Assembly: GCF_964019385.1 (NCBI RefSeq)
Contig: NC_088643.1
Coordinates: forward strand, 44,240,714 to 44,304,713
Source: Sycon ciliatum
Lineage: Eukaryota > Porifera > Calcarea > Leucosolenida > Sycettidae
DNA: 64,000 bases
Reading direction: 5' to 3'
Below, one piece after another: positions 1 through 13,400 of the stretch. Each line of letters opens with the position of its first letter. The stretch's first letter is position 1. Made by a program: the position numbers and the translations under genes. The notes under the pieces are model-generated. The model had not been told where the DNA came from. It saw nothing but the letters and a program-made list of their open reading frames with translations, and did no database searches.

Positions 1-707
1 GCACTGTTGTAGATTTGTTGTTTGCTGTTGTTGCCCGATTTCCTTGTGTTGCTACTAGTACTTGCTGATGGCAAAACCTTTCGAGGTTCGCAGGCATGTT
101 TGCCAATGCTGTTAAGTTGAGTGTTAACCCCCTAATAATAATATTAATAATAAGGCCACGCCGTTTTTTATCTGTGTTTCGCGTCCCCCGCGCGCATGTA
201 TTTCACAGCCGGAGTTAAAAAAAAAATAAAAAATGGAACAAATTTTTTTTGGAAAATGCAATTCAAATTTAATGCAAACCCAGAAAACCGGAAAATGTAC
301 TGTAACCCGAAAGGAAAAAAACGGAAGAAGATTGTTACACGTAACTATTATGTTTGCATCAATTAAATATTTGTTCTATTTATCGCATGATTGCACTCAG
401 CTCACACACATGTACATGTACATGTGTGTGTGTGTAATAAGCTGGGCCGCAAGTCACACAATCATCATGCCGCCTGTGTTTGGACCACAAGCTTGGCAGA
501 GGGGATACACTCGTGTACTAGTATTCATGTAGTCAATGTACATGAACAGTACCGCGTCGCTTCTACATTGTATTCACTGTACACAAATGCAATGCACGTA
601 CACTGTTTTTTTTGGATGGCTTTTTTATTTTTTCGCCCTCCCTCATTGATTTCATCGAACAAGGTGACGCGAAACATAGAAAAAATGGCATGGCCTAAGA
701 AGAAGAA
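1..707. other. AT-rich sequence without a recognisable gene
   Basis: AT-rich stretch with A/T homopolymers and a short (TG)n. Open frames on both strands are short and low in complexity, and none resembles a known protein. It lies upstream of the foldback block that starts near 708. I see nothing functional that I can support. Confidence 0.5.
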
Positions 708-814
708 GGAATTCGTGACTAAAGGGTTGATGAAACTACAATAGGATTTATATACACTTGGAGTGAGAAAAACGAGGATACAAGAATAGTAGGAAAAATA
801 GCACAAACTTTGGA

Positions 815-2125
815 CTTCACTGCAGCTGACTCGCCTTGTACAGGACAATATCGGAGCAAGAGCAGAAAAGTTGTACACGGGCATTTGCTTCTTCGATCTT
901 GCCAAGGCGTTTGACACAGTGTGGCATAGAGGTCTCTTGAGGAAGCTTCAAGTCATATTTAACATCTCTGACACACCGTTGAAGTGGATAGAGAGCTATC
1001 TTTCTGGGAGAAGCCAGTTTGTGTCCGTGTCGGGAGCAGACTCTCCAAAGCTACCCGTGCTGTCGGGGGTGCCTCAGGGCTCAATTCTTGGACCATTGCT
1101 TTTTGTTTTGTATGTTAATGATCTACCAAGTCATGTTTCTGGAATGTCATTGTTTGCTGACGATACAGCTGCTTTGCGCCACTGTAAAACTGTCAAACAG
1201 CTTGAGTCAGAGTTGCAAGACGCGATAAATATGATTGTCACCTGGATGTCCAGTTGGAGGCTTCAGGCAAACGTTTCAAAAACCAGAGTACTGTTTCTAA
1301 CAGATTCTGCCTCAATGTTTAAGTTCACCTTTCCCAATTCACCCACAGAAATTCAGACGGTAAAGGAGCACAAACACCTAGGGGTAATGTTCGATTCATC
1401 CATGTCCTGGTCGGCTCATGTAGATTACATTTGTAATAAAGTCAGCCGTGCTCTTGGCTATATTAAAAGTCATTGTAAACATCCCTCTATTCCGTGCCGT
1501 TCCGCTATATAAAATTTATCTCCTTCCATTGTTTGAATATGCTGCCACAGCCTGGTGTGGCCTAGCTAAGGTCTTATCCGATTCCATTGAAGTTCATCAT
1601 AAGAAAGTTCTAAAAATTTTGTTCTCGAAGAAACCTTCCTTTCCCTCCAATGAGTTGTACTTATTAGCTCAGACTACTCCGCTAGAGCAACGCCGACTAA
1701 CTTGCCTCTGTATATTGGTTCATCGAATGCTCTTGGGTTGTGTTCCTGAACATATAAAGCCTTATAACTTGTTTGTTTCGGGCCGCTCAACCAGAAACAA
1801 AGTGTCTCTTCCCAAGGCCAAGTCAACGCAATTCACAAGATCGCCATTCTTCCAGGGCTACTGTGCGTGGCTACAACTTCCTGACTCAGTGAAGACTTCT
1901 GCATCATTGAAAGAATTTAAAGTGAATCTGAGGGCCTGCTGATGACTGAGTGCACCATAATAATAATACTTGCAAGTAAAAAACTAATCAATATAGCTTT
2001 TCGGCTGTTTCCTTTTCATGTATATAATCTTCTCCTTCTTTTACCATGGTTGGCTATCACCCACATCTTCCCGTTTTGGCTGCCATCGGAAGCCATAAGA
2101 TGTTGAATAAATAAATAAAATAAAA
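815..2125 (+). mobile_element. 5'-truncated non-LTR retrotransposon (LINE), reverse transcriptase fragment
   Basis: The frame at 871-1512 encodes reverse transcriptase palm motifs: FDLAKAFDTVWH, then GVPQGSILGPLLF, then the catalytic FADD box (LFADDTA), then the thumb-side W-x-L-x-x-N-x-x-KT block. A frameshift near 1500 moves the C-terminal part, which contains the PLFEYAATAW motif, into another frame ending at 1942. The 3' end carries a short (AATAAA)n-like tail near 2104-2125, as in CR1/L2/Jockey-type LINEs. The endonuclease and the start of the RT are missing, so this is a dead 5'-truncated copy. The clade is inferred from motif style only. Confidence 0.85.
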
Positions 2126-2546
2126 TTTGCACTGCCTGGTAATAAAAACTATACAGGTGAGAAATGATAGGAAATTCAGCAAGTGGAGTGTGACAATGTC
2201 ACCACACTTACACTCTTCCATTAATTTTGCGCTCGCCGCCCGGGACCACTAGGTCGGGGAGGTTGACCTACCTCATCGGCACGCATGCCAGGCTCCTCTG
2301 TGTTGTCAATGTTTTCGCTTGTCCAATTTTGTCTACTTCCCCTTTTATGTTGCTGGCCAGTGTTTTGTAGCAATAAAAACACACACACACACATACACAC
2401 ACACTTGCACATGCATGATTGTACATTGTCACACTGCACTTGCTGAATTTCCTATCATTTCTCACCTGTATAGTTTTTATTACCAGGCAGTGCAAATTTT
2501 CCGGAGTTTGTGCTATTTTTCTTACTATTCTTGTATCATCAAAAAA

Positions 2547-2960
2547 GTATTCTTTTTAGACCAAAGAGTGGTATATTTGATAAAATTTAATAACGATAGA
2601 AATATTTACGATACTTCTCCAGACGTTTTGTTGTTCTGAACAACATCGTCAGTGGATAAACTTTATCCACTGACGATGTTGTTCAGAACAACGAAACGTC
2701 TGGAGAAGTATCGTAAATGTTTCTATCGTTATTAAATTAGACCAAAGAGTGGTATATTTGATAAAATTTAATAACGATAGAAATATTTACGATACTTCTC
2801 CAGACGTTCCGTTGTTCTGAACAACATCGTCAGTGGATAAAGTTTCTTTATCCACCGACGATGTTGTTCAGAACAACGAAACGTCTGGAGAAGTATCGTA
2901 AATATTTCTATCGTTATTAAATTTTATCAAATATACCACTCTTTGGTCTAGAAAGAATAC
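2547..2960. repeat. Palindromic array of four alternating repeats with hammerhead-like motifs
   Basis: Two near-perfect hairpins stand head to tail. One arm unit, including a stretch of about 35 bp around CTGACGA...GAAACGTC, occurs four times in alternating orientation: 2619-2655 (-), 2666-2704 (+), 2799-2837 (-) and 2851-2889 (+). The outermost ends (2547 onward and up to 2960) are also inverted copies of each other. The arrangement suggests inverted terminal segments of a Penelope-like element, a group known to carry hammerhead ribozymes in its terminal repeats. No Penelope reverse transcriptase is visible here. Confidence 0.7.
2666..2704 (+). ncRNA. Hammerhead ribozyme-like motif (type I, minimal helix III)
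   Basis: Helix I pairs TCCA (2666-2669) with TGGA (2701-2704). The core CTGACGA lies at 2670-2676. Stem II pairs GTTGTT with AACAAC around a CAG loop. GAAA follows at 2693-2696, then a self-complementary ACGT helix III and a C at the cleavage position. There is one extra T between the CTGACGA core and stem II, so activity is uncertain. Copies at 2619-2655 (-), 2799-2837 (-) and 2851-2889 (+) each carry one further core change (CAAAA or GGAAC for GAAAC, CCGACGA for CTGACGA). Confidence 0.5.
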
Positions 2961-3146
2961 TTTTTTGATATTACAAGTACAATGAGAGTGAATAATCAAC
3001 GGCTTGTCCACCAACTCTTATTCTTGTATCCTCGTTTTTTTCTCACTCCAAGTGTATAAATCCTATTGTAGTTTCATCATTCCCTTTAGTCACGAATTCC
3101 ATTGATAATTGTGAGAAGAAAACTTTCTGGAATCCTTTATTCGTTG

Positions 3147-3420
3147 CTATGGTTGTGATAGCAGGCAGGCATAGTGGGATGGTCTAAGAGACTAAGACCA
3201 TGATTGAGAAACAGAGGGTACCAGACTGCTTGGAAGCGGAAGGATTTTTCCAGCCGTCCTGCGACCCACAGTTGAATTAGGAACTCGTGGCCTGGCACGA
3301 GGGAAGCATGGATGCAGCGAATGGGATTTTCGGTCTTTGATCAATTTGGTGGTGGGTCTGATCTACTCACCTCCCACTTCTTTAGGAGCTGTATCTGCGC
3401 CTTGATCTTTGAGGGTGACG
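3147..3420 (+). repeat. SINE-like dispersed repeat, copy 1
   Basis: About 270 bp that is highly similar to 60950-61245 in reverse orientation. The other copy keeps a clear polymerase III B-box (GGTTCAAGTCC), which this one has lost through a short deletion. It abuts the (TTG)n tract and the antisense LINE that follows. Confidence 0.65.
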
Positions 3421-3423
3421 GCG

Positions 3424-3465
<42 letters not shown>

Positions 3466-4985
3466 GAAATCTTTTATTCTCACGATGGCCTGTGGCCAAT
3501 AAGAGAGAAATAATTACAGGCACGGGGATCAGATACAGAGAGATCAAAGTTAAGCTGCTTGCTGAGGCAGTAGCGATGGCAATAGGGAGTTTATCACATA
3601 GGCTGGGCGCAATGGAGCTATAGATGTGCTGAGCAATGTGAGCAAGTACATACGGAAGAGATGACAAGTGGTTGGATGTTTGCTTTGAAATCTCGTCTGG
3701 GGTTGATTTGCCGGAGGCTGAGTGGAATGCTATTAAAGAGATCAAGAGAAGCATAGATGGGGAGTCCCTTATCCGGTTTGTACGTGTTGTGGGTAGCTCA
3801 AAGGTGCGGGGGAACCTGAGCGTGCGAATGGGTTGTATTCGGGGTAGGTGATTTGCAAGAAGGTGTGGTGGTGCATATCTATGATGCAGGCTATGTGCAA
3901 GAAGGATATGGGAGAGGGTACGGCGGCTGCTGAGTGATGGTCGTTTGAGTCGGTGCAGCAGCACGGAGTGGGTTCTGTGTTCAAAGAGGGGGAGATGCAA
4001 ACAGAGGCGAGCGGCGCGCCGTTGGATGTGCTCAAGTCGGTCGTTCAGGGTTGCGTGGAGGGGTGAGAGGACAGTGCAAGCATACTCAAGAATAGGGCGG
4101 ATGTAGGTTAGATAGATGGAGGAGAGAGCAGAAGTGTTAAAGGAATTGCGTAGTCGCAGGAGAAGGAACATCTTTCTGGTCGCTTTAGTGATGATGTAGT
4201 CAACATGCGAGTTCCAGCATAGATTCTGCTGTATGAGAAGGCCAAGGTGGCGATGCCTTGAGGCCACAGTGAGGTTGGTATCGTTGAGTTTGATTGATGG
4301 TGGTCTGGGAGGTGGCCGGTTGGTGTGGTGAAAGTGGATGACAGTGGTCTTACTTTCGTTGACCAGGAGATGCCAATCCTTCAGCCACTGTGCCGCGGTT
4401 GTCACAGCTGACTGGAGGTGCTCTTCTGCGGCTAGAAATTTCTCGTGAGCGGCAATGATGGCAGTGTCGTCGGCAAACTGGCTGCACTCAGTGTTGGCAT
4501 TTATGCAGGCGGTTGGCAGATCGACTGTGTAGGCCGTGAACAAAAGCGGCCCCAAGACAGAGCCTTGGGGGACCCCCGCTGGAATGTTCAGCCAGGTTGA
4601 TTTGCTGCTCTCCACTTGCACACGTTGTCGTCTGTTGGTGAGATAAGAGGCAAGCCACTGGAGGCATTTACCATCGAGTCCGAGGTGGGCCACTTTTGCA
4701 AGCAGTCCTTGGTGCCACACCCGGTCAAACGCCTTAGATAGGTCGAAGAAGCAAGCAATTACTGTTTGCCTGGCGTCTCTTTTCTCGGTGATCTGATGGA
4801 TTAACCGAGATAGCTGCTGTGTGGTGCCATCGTTTGGCCGAAAGCCTGATTGGCCGTTGGGGAGGTGAGGTTGGATGTGGTTCGAGATGCGGTCAGCAAC
4901 TATCCTCTCTTGTACTTTCGACGTCACGCTGAGTAGCGATATCGGTCGATAGTTGGAGGGCTCGGTTTTGCTGCCCTTCTTGTGG
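3340..4985 (-). mobile_element. LINE retrotransposon, 5'-truncated, near-intact reverse transcriptase
   Basis: One long frame (4927-3341, continuing upstream to about 4985) encodes a non-LTR reverse transcriptase: NYRPISLLS, GQSGFR, FFDLSKAFDRVWH, GVPQGSVLGPLLF, the catalytic FADD (QFADDTA), then W-x-L-x-x-N-x-x-KT and the thumb. The C-terminal part shifts frame after the RTNRIRDSP region when compared with the second copy at 17.6-18.2 kb, which shares the C-terminal block [17 protein letters not shown]. The element is cut at a (TTG)n tract on its 5' side (4986-5063) and ends in another on its 3' side (3423-3464). Few frame breaks suggest it is fairly young. Confidence 0.88.
3423..3464. repeat. 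(TTG)n microsatellite at the LINE 3' end
   Basis: Perfect trinucleotide run of about 14 units at the 3' junction of the antisense LINE. It could be the element's own (CAA)n tail or the insertion target. Confidence 0.9.
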
Positions 4986-4986
4986 G

Positions 4987-5063
<77 letters not shown>
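4986..5063. repeat. (TTG)n microsatellite at the LINE 5' truncation point
   Basis: About 26 TTG units directly at the 5'-truncated end of the antisense LINE. The same tract type lies at the 3' end of the element. Confidence 0.92.
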
Positions 5064-5066
<3 letters not shown>

Positions 5067-5436
5067 TCTCATGATGGTGTTGCTGTTGCTGTAGTTGTTG
5101 TAATAAAGTTTGTTCTTGAAGTTCTGGAATTGCACAGAGCTGATACATACGAGTCCATACGTTTGACCTTCACAGGGCTGTTGCAGACAAATCCATACGT
5201 TTGACCTGCACACAGAGCTGTTCCAGACACAGACAAGTCCACACACCATATAGACTGCCACAGTGGTGGAATTGTATGCATCTACTGCCGGTGTGGTGCA
5301 GAGAGGATAGCACATGTCATGGCTTCTCTGTCTATCCGCACCGTATGCAGCTGTGTAGCTTGTGGTAACATGCGTCACTCACACCTGCTGTGAGAGGTGG
5401 TGCTAGTTCATTGCCATGTCTGTGCTGGCACTAGTC

Positions 5437-5660
5437 ATCCACCAGTCATACACTAGTCATGCACCAGTCGTGCACCAGTCATGCACTAGGCATGCACTAG
5501 TCATACACTAGTCATGCACTAGCCATGCACTAGTCATACACTAGTCATGCACTAGTCATGCACTAGCCATGCACTAGTCATGCACTAGTCATGCACTAGT
5601 CATGCACTAGCCATGCACTAGTCATGCACTAGCCATGCACTAGTCATGCGTCAGTTATGC
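5437..5660. repeat. 11-bp minisatellite
   Basis: About 20 tandem copies of an 11-bp unit (CATGCACTAGT) with A/G/C variants. Each unit contains an ACTAGT-type palindromic core. No coding potential. Confidence 0.9.
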
Positions 5661-5729
5661 GTCAGCCCTACCTAACCAGTTTTGAGGTCTGTGCGACTTG
5701 TGTATCAGTTGCATAGTGACTGTGTTAGC

Positions 5730-6030
5730 GACTGGGGGCTCAAGTCAACACCCACCCGTGTTCTCACCTCAATCTCGCATGATGGCACCATTTATATGGG
5801 TGCTCAAGTCAGCACCCACCGCTGTTCTTAGCACTATTTATATGGTTGCTCAAGTCAGCACCCTTATATCGTTGCTCAAGTCAGCACCCTTATATCGTTG
5901 CTCAAGTCAGCACCCACCGCTGTTCAACTTCTTAGCACTATTTATATCGTTGCTCAAGTCAGCACCCACCGCTGTTCTTAGCACTATTGATATCGTTGCT
6001 CAAGTCAGCACCCACCGCTGTTCTTAGCTC
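5730..6030. repeat. Minisatellite with long (~45 bp) and short (~27 bp) units
   Basis: Tandem units built on GCTCAAGTCAGCACCC followed by variable linkers (CACCGCTGTTCTTAGC..., TTATATCGTT). Long and short units alternate, consistent with unequal exchange. It lies just upstream of the TRIM-like gene. Confidence 0.85.
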
Positions 6031-6605
6031 ATCAGAATGTGATGGCATTACTCACATCGATAAGTGTGTAATGTTGGACACTGGGAAAAAAAGTAGTGTT
6101 CCATCTTGAAGTAAGTTTGTGGTGTTGGTCGTGGCTAATGATGTATATGTACGTGTGAAGTTTCTCTGTGACAGTTGTATACGTTACATGGGCATAGATT
6201 GCTATTTGTTAGGCGTGTTGCTAAACTGAGCAGCAAGGTGCGGGCAGCAGGACATGTACGCAGGATACCTCCCCCCCCCCCCCCCCCCGCACGCATTGGT
6301 CCTACTTGAGGTGTGTGGTGTATGCGTGTGTGTACGTGTGAAATGTGCACCTTGTTCTTCGCACATCCCACCATTGTCATGGCATGCCAGGTGTATGCTG
6401 GTAACGAAGGGTGTCATCTTCTCTGCTACCCTTGTACGGTCTAAAAGGATAGTGGAAGCTCCAGCCGGTTCACTCCCCTTCTTGTGCTTAAGCTGCTGTA
6501 CCATTTCTTGCCTCTGTCACGGATGTACATCTAATTTTTCTGCTGTGCACGGTCCATTGTTGCTGATTTGTATGTGGCTGGTGGCCAGTGTCCTGTGACA
6601 ACGCA
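6031..6605 (+). other. Upstream region of the TRIM-like gene
   Basis: Contains a poly-C run (6271-6288) and short (TG)n stretches. In the frame of the downstream gene there is a TGA at 6564-6566 and no ATG before 6606. I see no TATA box I would defend. A 5' untranslated exon ending in this region cannot be excluded. Confidence 0.4.
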
Positions 6606-8618
6606 ATGCCCCATCCAGTATGTGTCTTCTGCAACGGCGGACGGTACCATGCCAAAGCATTGGAATGCCTGCACACCATTTGCCTGAAGTGCCTAGTGAG
6701 TCGTGTCGATGGCCAGGGCAATATTGAGTGTATTGAGTGCTCCAAGATCACCACCAGCGCTCCACCTCATGGGATGCAGTACGTGCACACCTTGCCTAGC
6801 GTGGGACTACCTGCTGCTGGTGATGACGACAGCGGTGGCGATGGTATCCGCCTCAGCAGCAGTCAGCGTGACATTGCCGTTGATGGCGCCTGCTGCGATG
6901 AGTGCTTGACGGATGAGGAGGAAGCCAGCATGGTCTGCTACAGTTGCGGCTCGCACATGTGCGAGTTGCATGGCAAATGCCACCGTGTCTCTAAGAAAAC
7001 GCACCACCATTACGTCAGGAGTATCCGCTCCATTGCTGCTACTGCTGATGGCAGTGCGGCAGCGGCAGCAGGCCTCGACCGTGCTGCTGCAGATATCCAG
7101 TATTGTCCTGTGCACATCTTCAATCCATTGAAATTCTACTGCGATGAGTGTAAGCGGCTGCTCTGTGACAAGTGCTGTACGCGTCGGGAACACCTCCAGC
7201 ACGGCAAGTCTGCAACTCACACAATACCAGTAGCTGCGGCGAGGGCGAGGGAAGAGATAGACTCTCGTATCCAAGATGTATTTAAAGCTGGCGACATTGT
7301 CTGCAGTTGTCCAGACAACACCAAGTCACCCTCTTGCAGTCTACATGGCAACAAGGTTGATCGCTATGCCACTCAAATGCAGGAGGATATCAAGAAGTGG
7401 TCCGATTTTCTTGAGACTTCTCTTGAGGAGCGCAAGTCGAAGCTGCTTTCGCAAGTTGCAGATCTTGAAAAGAGCCAGAAGTTGAAGATAGACATGGAGA
7501 AGCTTAGCTTAGAGACATCACGCCATTATCTGGAGACAGTGCGGATATTGCTAGCGGTGTGTGATGATTTGGAATTAGTGCGCCTAGGTGAGAGTATTGA
7601 GGAGGCGCTGGAGCAGGTGCAGAAATTCTTCGATAAAGTTGCGCCGATGCCCTGGACAGATTTTCGTTTCCAGGACACGGGCTTTAAAGAGGCGTCTGAC
7701 GCGATTAATGAGTCGGGGCAAATCGTAACGTGCTTAGACGCTGCTGCTGTCTACTGTTTGAAGCCTGATCCCCACTATACTGGTTATCTTGTCCATGAGA
7801 AGCTGACGATCCCTGTAGAAGTTGTTGACGTTGATAAGAAAAGAGTTGAAAAGGCTGTGTTTCAATCGTCTGTCATCGCCTTAAAACCTGCCTGTGACGG
7901 TCACAGCAAAGACGGAGAGAAGTGTGAAAACTGTTCCCCCCTCGATTGTTCTCGTCGAGAAGACAGAGAAGAAACAGAAGATGCTGTCGGGCATTTTACA
8001 TTTCAGTCATCGCAACCAGGTAGCTATGCTCTGCGACCATGGCTGAACTCTAAGGCGTTTGATGGGTTCACGATGCATGTGGGTGCCTTGGTGCCATGCG
8101 TGTTCCAGCAGGACATGTGTGGCACCTCTATCCAACTTACGAACAACATGCACACCGCTCAACTTAAAAACTCCAACAGTAGCGGTGTTGTTTGCATCCG
8201 TCCCCTATCAAGCGACTCTGGAGCTGTGGATATACTGCGCTTTCAAATTAACAACTTTCCACATCAGTCGAATCTCTTTATCCTGCTCAGTGATCCAGCG
8301 ATCGTCAAGGCGACAGCGGCAGACAAGAAGAAGCGTGGTTCAGCCAAGTTGCCACGTTCGTATGGATTTTGCTGTGGAGCGTCCACGAAAGGATTGACCA
8401 ATAGTACCGTTACTGCTCTTACTGGTGAGATTCCGCCTACAACTCCGCTGCATGTCCGCGTAGTCTATCACCATGATCAGCAGTATCTTGGTGCCGCCAT
8501 CGAAGGCACGGACATCGCCGGCAGGGTCGATAATGTCGTTGTGAAGTCCGGCATGCATTGGTGTGTGCGCATGGGGTATGTGGAAACGCGCGTCACTCTG
8601 TGTAACACCCTACCGTAA
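6606..8618 (+). CDS. TRIM-type RING/B-box/coiled-coil protein (single exon)
   Basis: A 670-residue protein in one uninterrupted exon. The N-terminal C3HC4 RING (ligands C6, C9, C21, H23, C26, C29, C42, C45) implies E3 ubiquitin ligase activity. Two B-boxes follow: one near residues 96-137 (C-x2-C ... C-x2-C ... H) and a canonical second one near 167-206 (C-P-V-H ... C-D-E-C ... C-D-K-C ... H). A coiled coil covers about 255-345. The C-terminal 320 residues match no domain I recognise; a divergent SPRY-like fold is possible. The ATG at 6606 is chosen because the frame has a stop at 6564 and no earlier ATG, and G stands at position -3. It lies upstream of, and on the same strand as, the POLE exons, so it may be nested in a POLE intron. 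Lack of introns next to intron-rich neighbours suggests a retrogene or a lineage-expanded TRIM family. Confidence 0.88.
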   Translation: MPHPVCVFCNGGRYHAKALECLHTICLKCLVSRVDGQGNIECIECSKITTSAPPHGMQYVHTLPSVGLPAAGDDDSGGDGIRLSSSQRDIAVDGACCDECLTDEEEASMVCYSCGSHMCELHGKCHRVSKKTHHHYVRSIRSIAATADGSAAAAAGLDRAAADIQYCPVHIFNPLKFYCDECKRLLCDKCCTRREHLQHGKSATHTIPVAAARAREEIDSRIQDVFKAGDIVCSCPDNTKSPSCSLHGNKVDRYATQMQEDIKKWSDFLETSLEERKSKLLSQVADLEKSQKLKIDMEKLSLETSRHYLETVRILLAVCDDLELVRLGESIEEALEQVQKFFDKVAPMPWTDFRFQDTGFKEASDAINESGQIVTCLDAAAVYCLKPDPHYTGYLVHEKLTIPVEVVDVDKKRVEKAVFQSSVIALKPACDGHSKDGEKCENCSPLDCSRREDREETEDAVGHFTFQSSQPGSYALRPWLNSKAFDGFTMHVGALVPCVFQQDMCGTSIQLTNNMHTAQLKNSNSSGVVCIRPLSSDSGAVDILRFQINNFPHQSNLFILLSDPAIVKATAADKKKRGSAKLPRSYGFCCGASTKGLTNSTVTALTGEIPPTTPLHVRVVYHHDQQYLGAAIEGTDIAGRVDNVVVKSGMHWCVRMGYVETRVTLCNTLP

Positions 8619-10499
<1,881 letters not shown>

Positions 10500-13400
10500 A
10501 GAGACGACTTTCATCAACCTGCTGGACTGGCAGAGGCAGCTGAGCCGTGTTGCTATACATGACTACATGGGTGTGGAGATGTGGCTCTCGGTAAGGATCA
10601 CTCCAGTCGATTCCATGAAATACTGGATATCCCAATCCGCTTGTTAGTACTGAGAATCCCAGGCGGGCAAAAAAACCAAATTTCTCACCAATGCCACTAC
10701 TGTCAGTAGTACTGTTACTTTCTCTCTTTCTTTCTTCTTGTCGGCACTATAACCCCCGTACACTGTATTAACCGACTAACCATCCACGGCTGTTTTGTTT
10801 CTGCTCTAGACACTCTTGCACCAGGCACGCTACACGCACGTTCCGGTCGGAAACTTGCCCAAGGACATTCCGCTGTTTGCAAGCGATGTGTTCTACGCGC
10901 GGCACTTGTTGAAGCAGAACCACTTGCTCTGGGTGTCGGAGAGTGCTCGGCCAGACCTCGGCGGCAAAGAAGAGGATGACAATCGCCTGATGGTCGGTGA
11001 CATGTTCGGTACTAATGTCGGCACGAGTGGCCTAGAGATCAACCATCCAGCCTACTACCAGACTGTCTGCGTGGAGTTGACGCTGGACAGCTTAGCTGTG
11101 AACACTGTTCTGCAGGTAGGTGACGACAGAACGAACCTAGAACCTACCTATTTCAAGAGGTCTGAAGCGTGTGCAGCCTTAGAATCCTTTGGCTTTGTCA
11201 TAACTCCACTATAAAAGACATAACAAATTTCGCTCAAATTGTGTCAACTGTCGGTCATAACTTATGTAATGTTGGCCTGATTTTCAAAATCTTGAGTTCG
11301 CCGGAAAGCTCTTATAAGAACGAACACAATGAGCTATCACCCAGCAAAGTTTAAGCAGCAGGCCCAGCTCTACAGCCTAGCAAAGTCACCATTTCGCTGG
11401 GAGTGCCCTCAATCCCTTTCTCCTTCAGCCATTTCATTTTCATTGCTCGCCCAGCTCCTTTTTTCTTTTCTAAATTGCTGCAGCAGGTAGGCAGCACCAG
11501 AATCTTCACGCATTCTTTGATGACTGGGAATGGACAACAAGGGGGAATTTCCCGTTTCATACCCGAAAATGTGCTTGGAGTGAGAAAAGTGTTGTCAACA
11601 AACTTTCGAGTGTGATATCTCAACAACTGTTGTAGCTATGGTCGAAATAAGTACACCATTGGAAAGCTGAGGATCCTTCGATTTTACAATAGCATTTGAC
11701 TGTTATGGCTGATTGAACATTAGCGGAATACCGTCGAAATTTGTAAAGTGTGGAGCCAACGCGTTAAAAATATATGCAACTCTGAAAATAAAAAAATAAT
11801 AATATAATCTTAACTGACGAAGTCCAGCCTGTGTTGCTCTTTTCGAACGCACCATGGCGCGCTTGAATCCGTTCAACCTCCCAATTCGTTTTCAAACGCA
11901 CCACGGCGCACCTGAATCCGTTCATTTCCTTTGGCTTTGGATGATTAGTACACTCGTACACGACATCCCCCTGTCTTCTCTTTCCATGTGTCCGGTACAC
12001 TTGTACCCCCCCCCCCCCTCAGCCGGGCTCAGGGTCGACCAGAGTTCCCTTTCCCCTCCCCTACCTTTGGATGCCTAGCACACTCGTACACGACGCCCCC
12101 CCCCCCCCCCCCCCCCCCCCCCAGCCGGGCTTAGGGTCGATCAGAGTGGCCTCTTTCCAAAACTTTTTCAAAAACGCACCATGGCGTGCCTGAATCCTTT
12201 CAATCTTTTCATCCTTGGATGTCTCGTACACTCGTACACGACGTCCCCCTCAACCGGGCTCAGACTCGACCAGAGTGCCTTCTCTCCAATGTGTCTAGTA
12301 CACTCGTACACGCCCCCCCCCCCCCCCAGCCGAGCTCAGGGTCGACCAGAGTACCTTCTCTCCTAGTCTGGTACACTCGTACACAACGTCCCCCTAAGTG
12401 GTCCTTTCCGTACCTCCTGACACGTTGCCTTAGTCCTGTGTTTTCCAGTTTGACCAGGAACACTGATTACAAGTATTTCAATTCCTTCCAGTTTTGGATA
12501 TTTGGGACACTCGGCGTTTCCGCTGAGTGCCCCTGAGCCTGCCGTCTCTAGGACTTGTCACCTAGTCCCCTACACTGTCCTAGTTCGGTACTGTGTTTCC
12601 TGCGTGTGTTGCACACTTCCCACACATTTCACATGCTGGCGTTCCCGTCAGCCCGTGTATCCTCTCATGAATATGCTGCATTTTAGCCCTGAACTAACTA
12701 AGAGGCAGCATGCTCTACTCACTGTTAGAATAAAAGTGGGGCAACGACCACTTTCATTCTAATGACTGCATGACCATGAAGTAATAGTTCATACTGCAGC
12801 TCCTAATATACTACCGGTGATGACACCGTGTAAAGTGTGTTATACACCTGTACCCGTTCATACCGCTGAACAAGCGTGACTCCTGAGTCCTAACCCTGTA
12901 GGTCAGTTTCACTGCTGAATAGTTATATCCCGAACCAGCTGACCCTCTTGTGAGTACATTACTCGTTGGTTCTACAGTTGTGGCAAGTGAAATCCGACAC
13001 TTGGCACAAGGGACTGCACCATGCAGTCTGCAGCCCCTGCAGCCCTGCATACGTACAGTACATGTGTTACATACAACTAACTTTATCTGTCTGATGACAA
13101 AACTCGTACTCATCACAGTCAAGGTTCAAAAGGTGCTGGCAAAAATGAATGGGGATTGGATACCAATACTCCTTATGTGTACCATATTTGTGAACTGTGT
13201 GTATCTACGCTGTAACCTTTCGATCTGTTTGGGATGCATACGGCTCCATAGTGCAAATTAGGTGCAGTGCATTACACCATTGGTGTCCATTTGTGGCGCT
13301 GTCCCCTATGGCAAGTGTCGGATTTCACTTGCCACAACTGTAGATATATGCCCAGTTTCCTCGCTCCACGTATCATAGGCTTATACATGCCGCTCTGTTC

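Larger units (their letters stand above)
708..3100. repeat. Composite inverted-repeat block (outer arms 708-790 and 3019-3100)
   Basis: The segment at 708-790 reappears as a near-perfect reverse complement at 3019-3100, with a few indels. Part of the same arm, 777-807, is also inverted at 2509-2538. A second inner pair is 2123-2182 against 2443-2502. Between the arms lie a LINE fragment and a palindromic repeat array. This looks like a foldback element, or several, that collected insertions. The order of insertion is inferred. Confidence 0.7.

Noticed and set aside
5420..5660. CRISPR-like array of short repeats
   Set aside because: Contiguous 11-bp units without unique spacers, in a eukaryotic setting; minisatellite.
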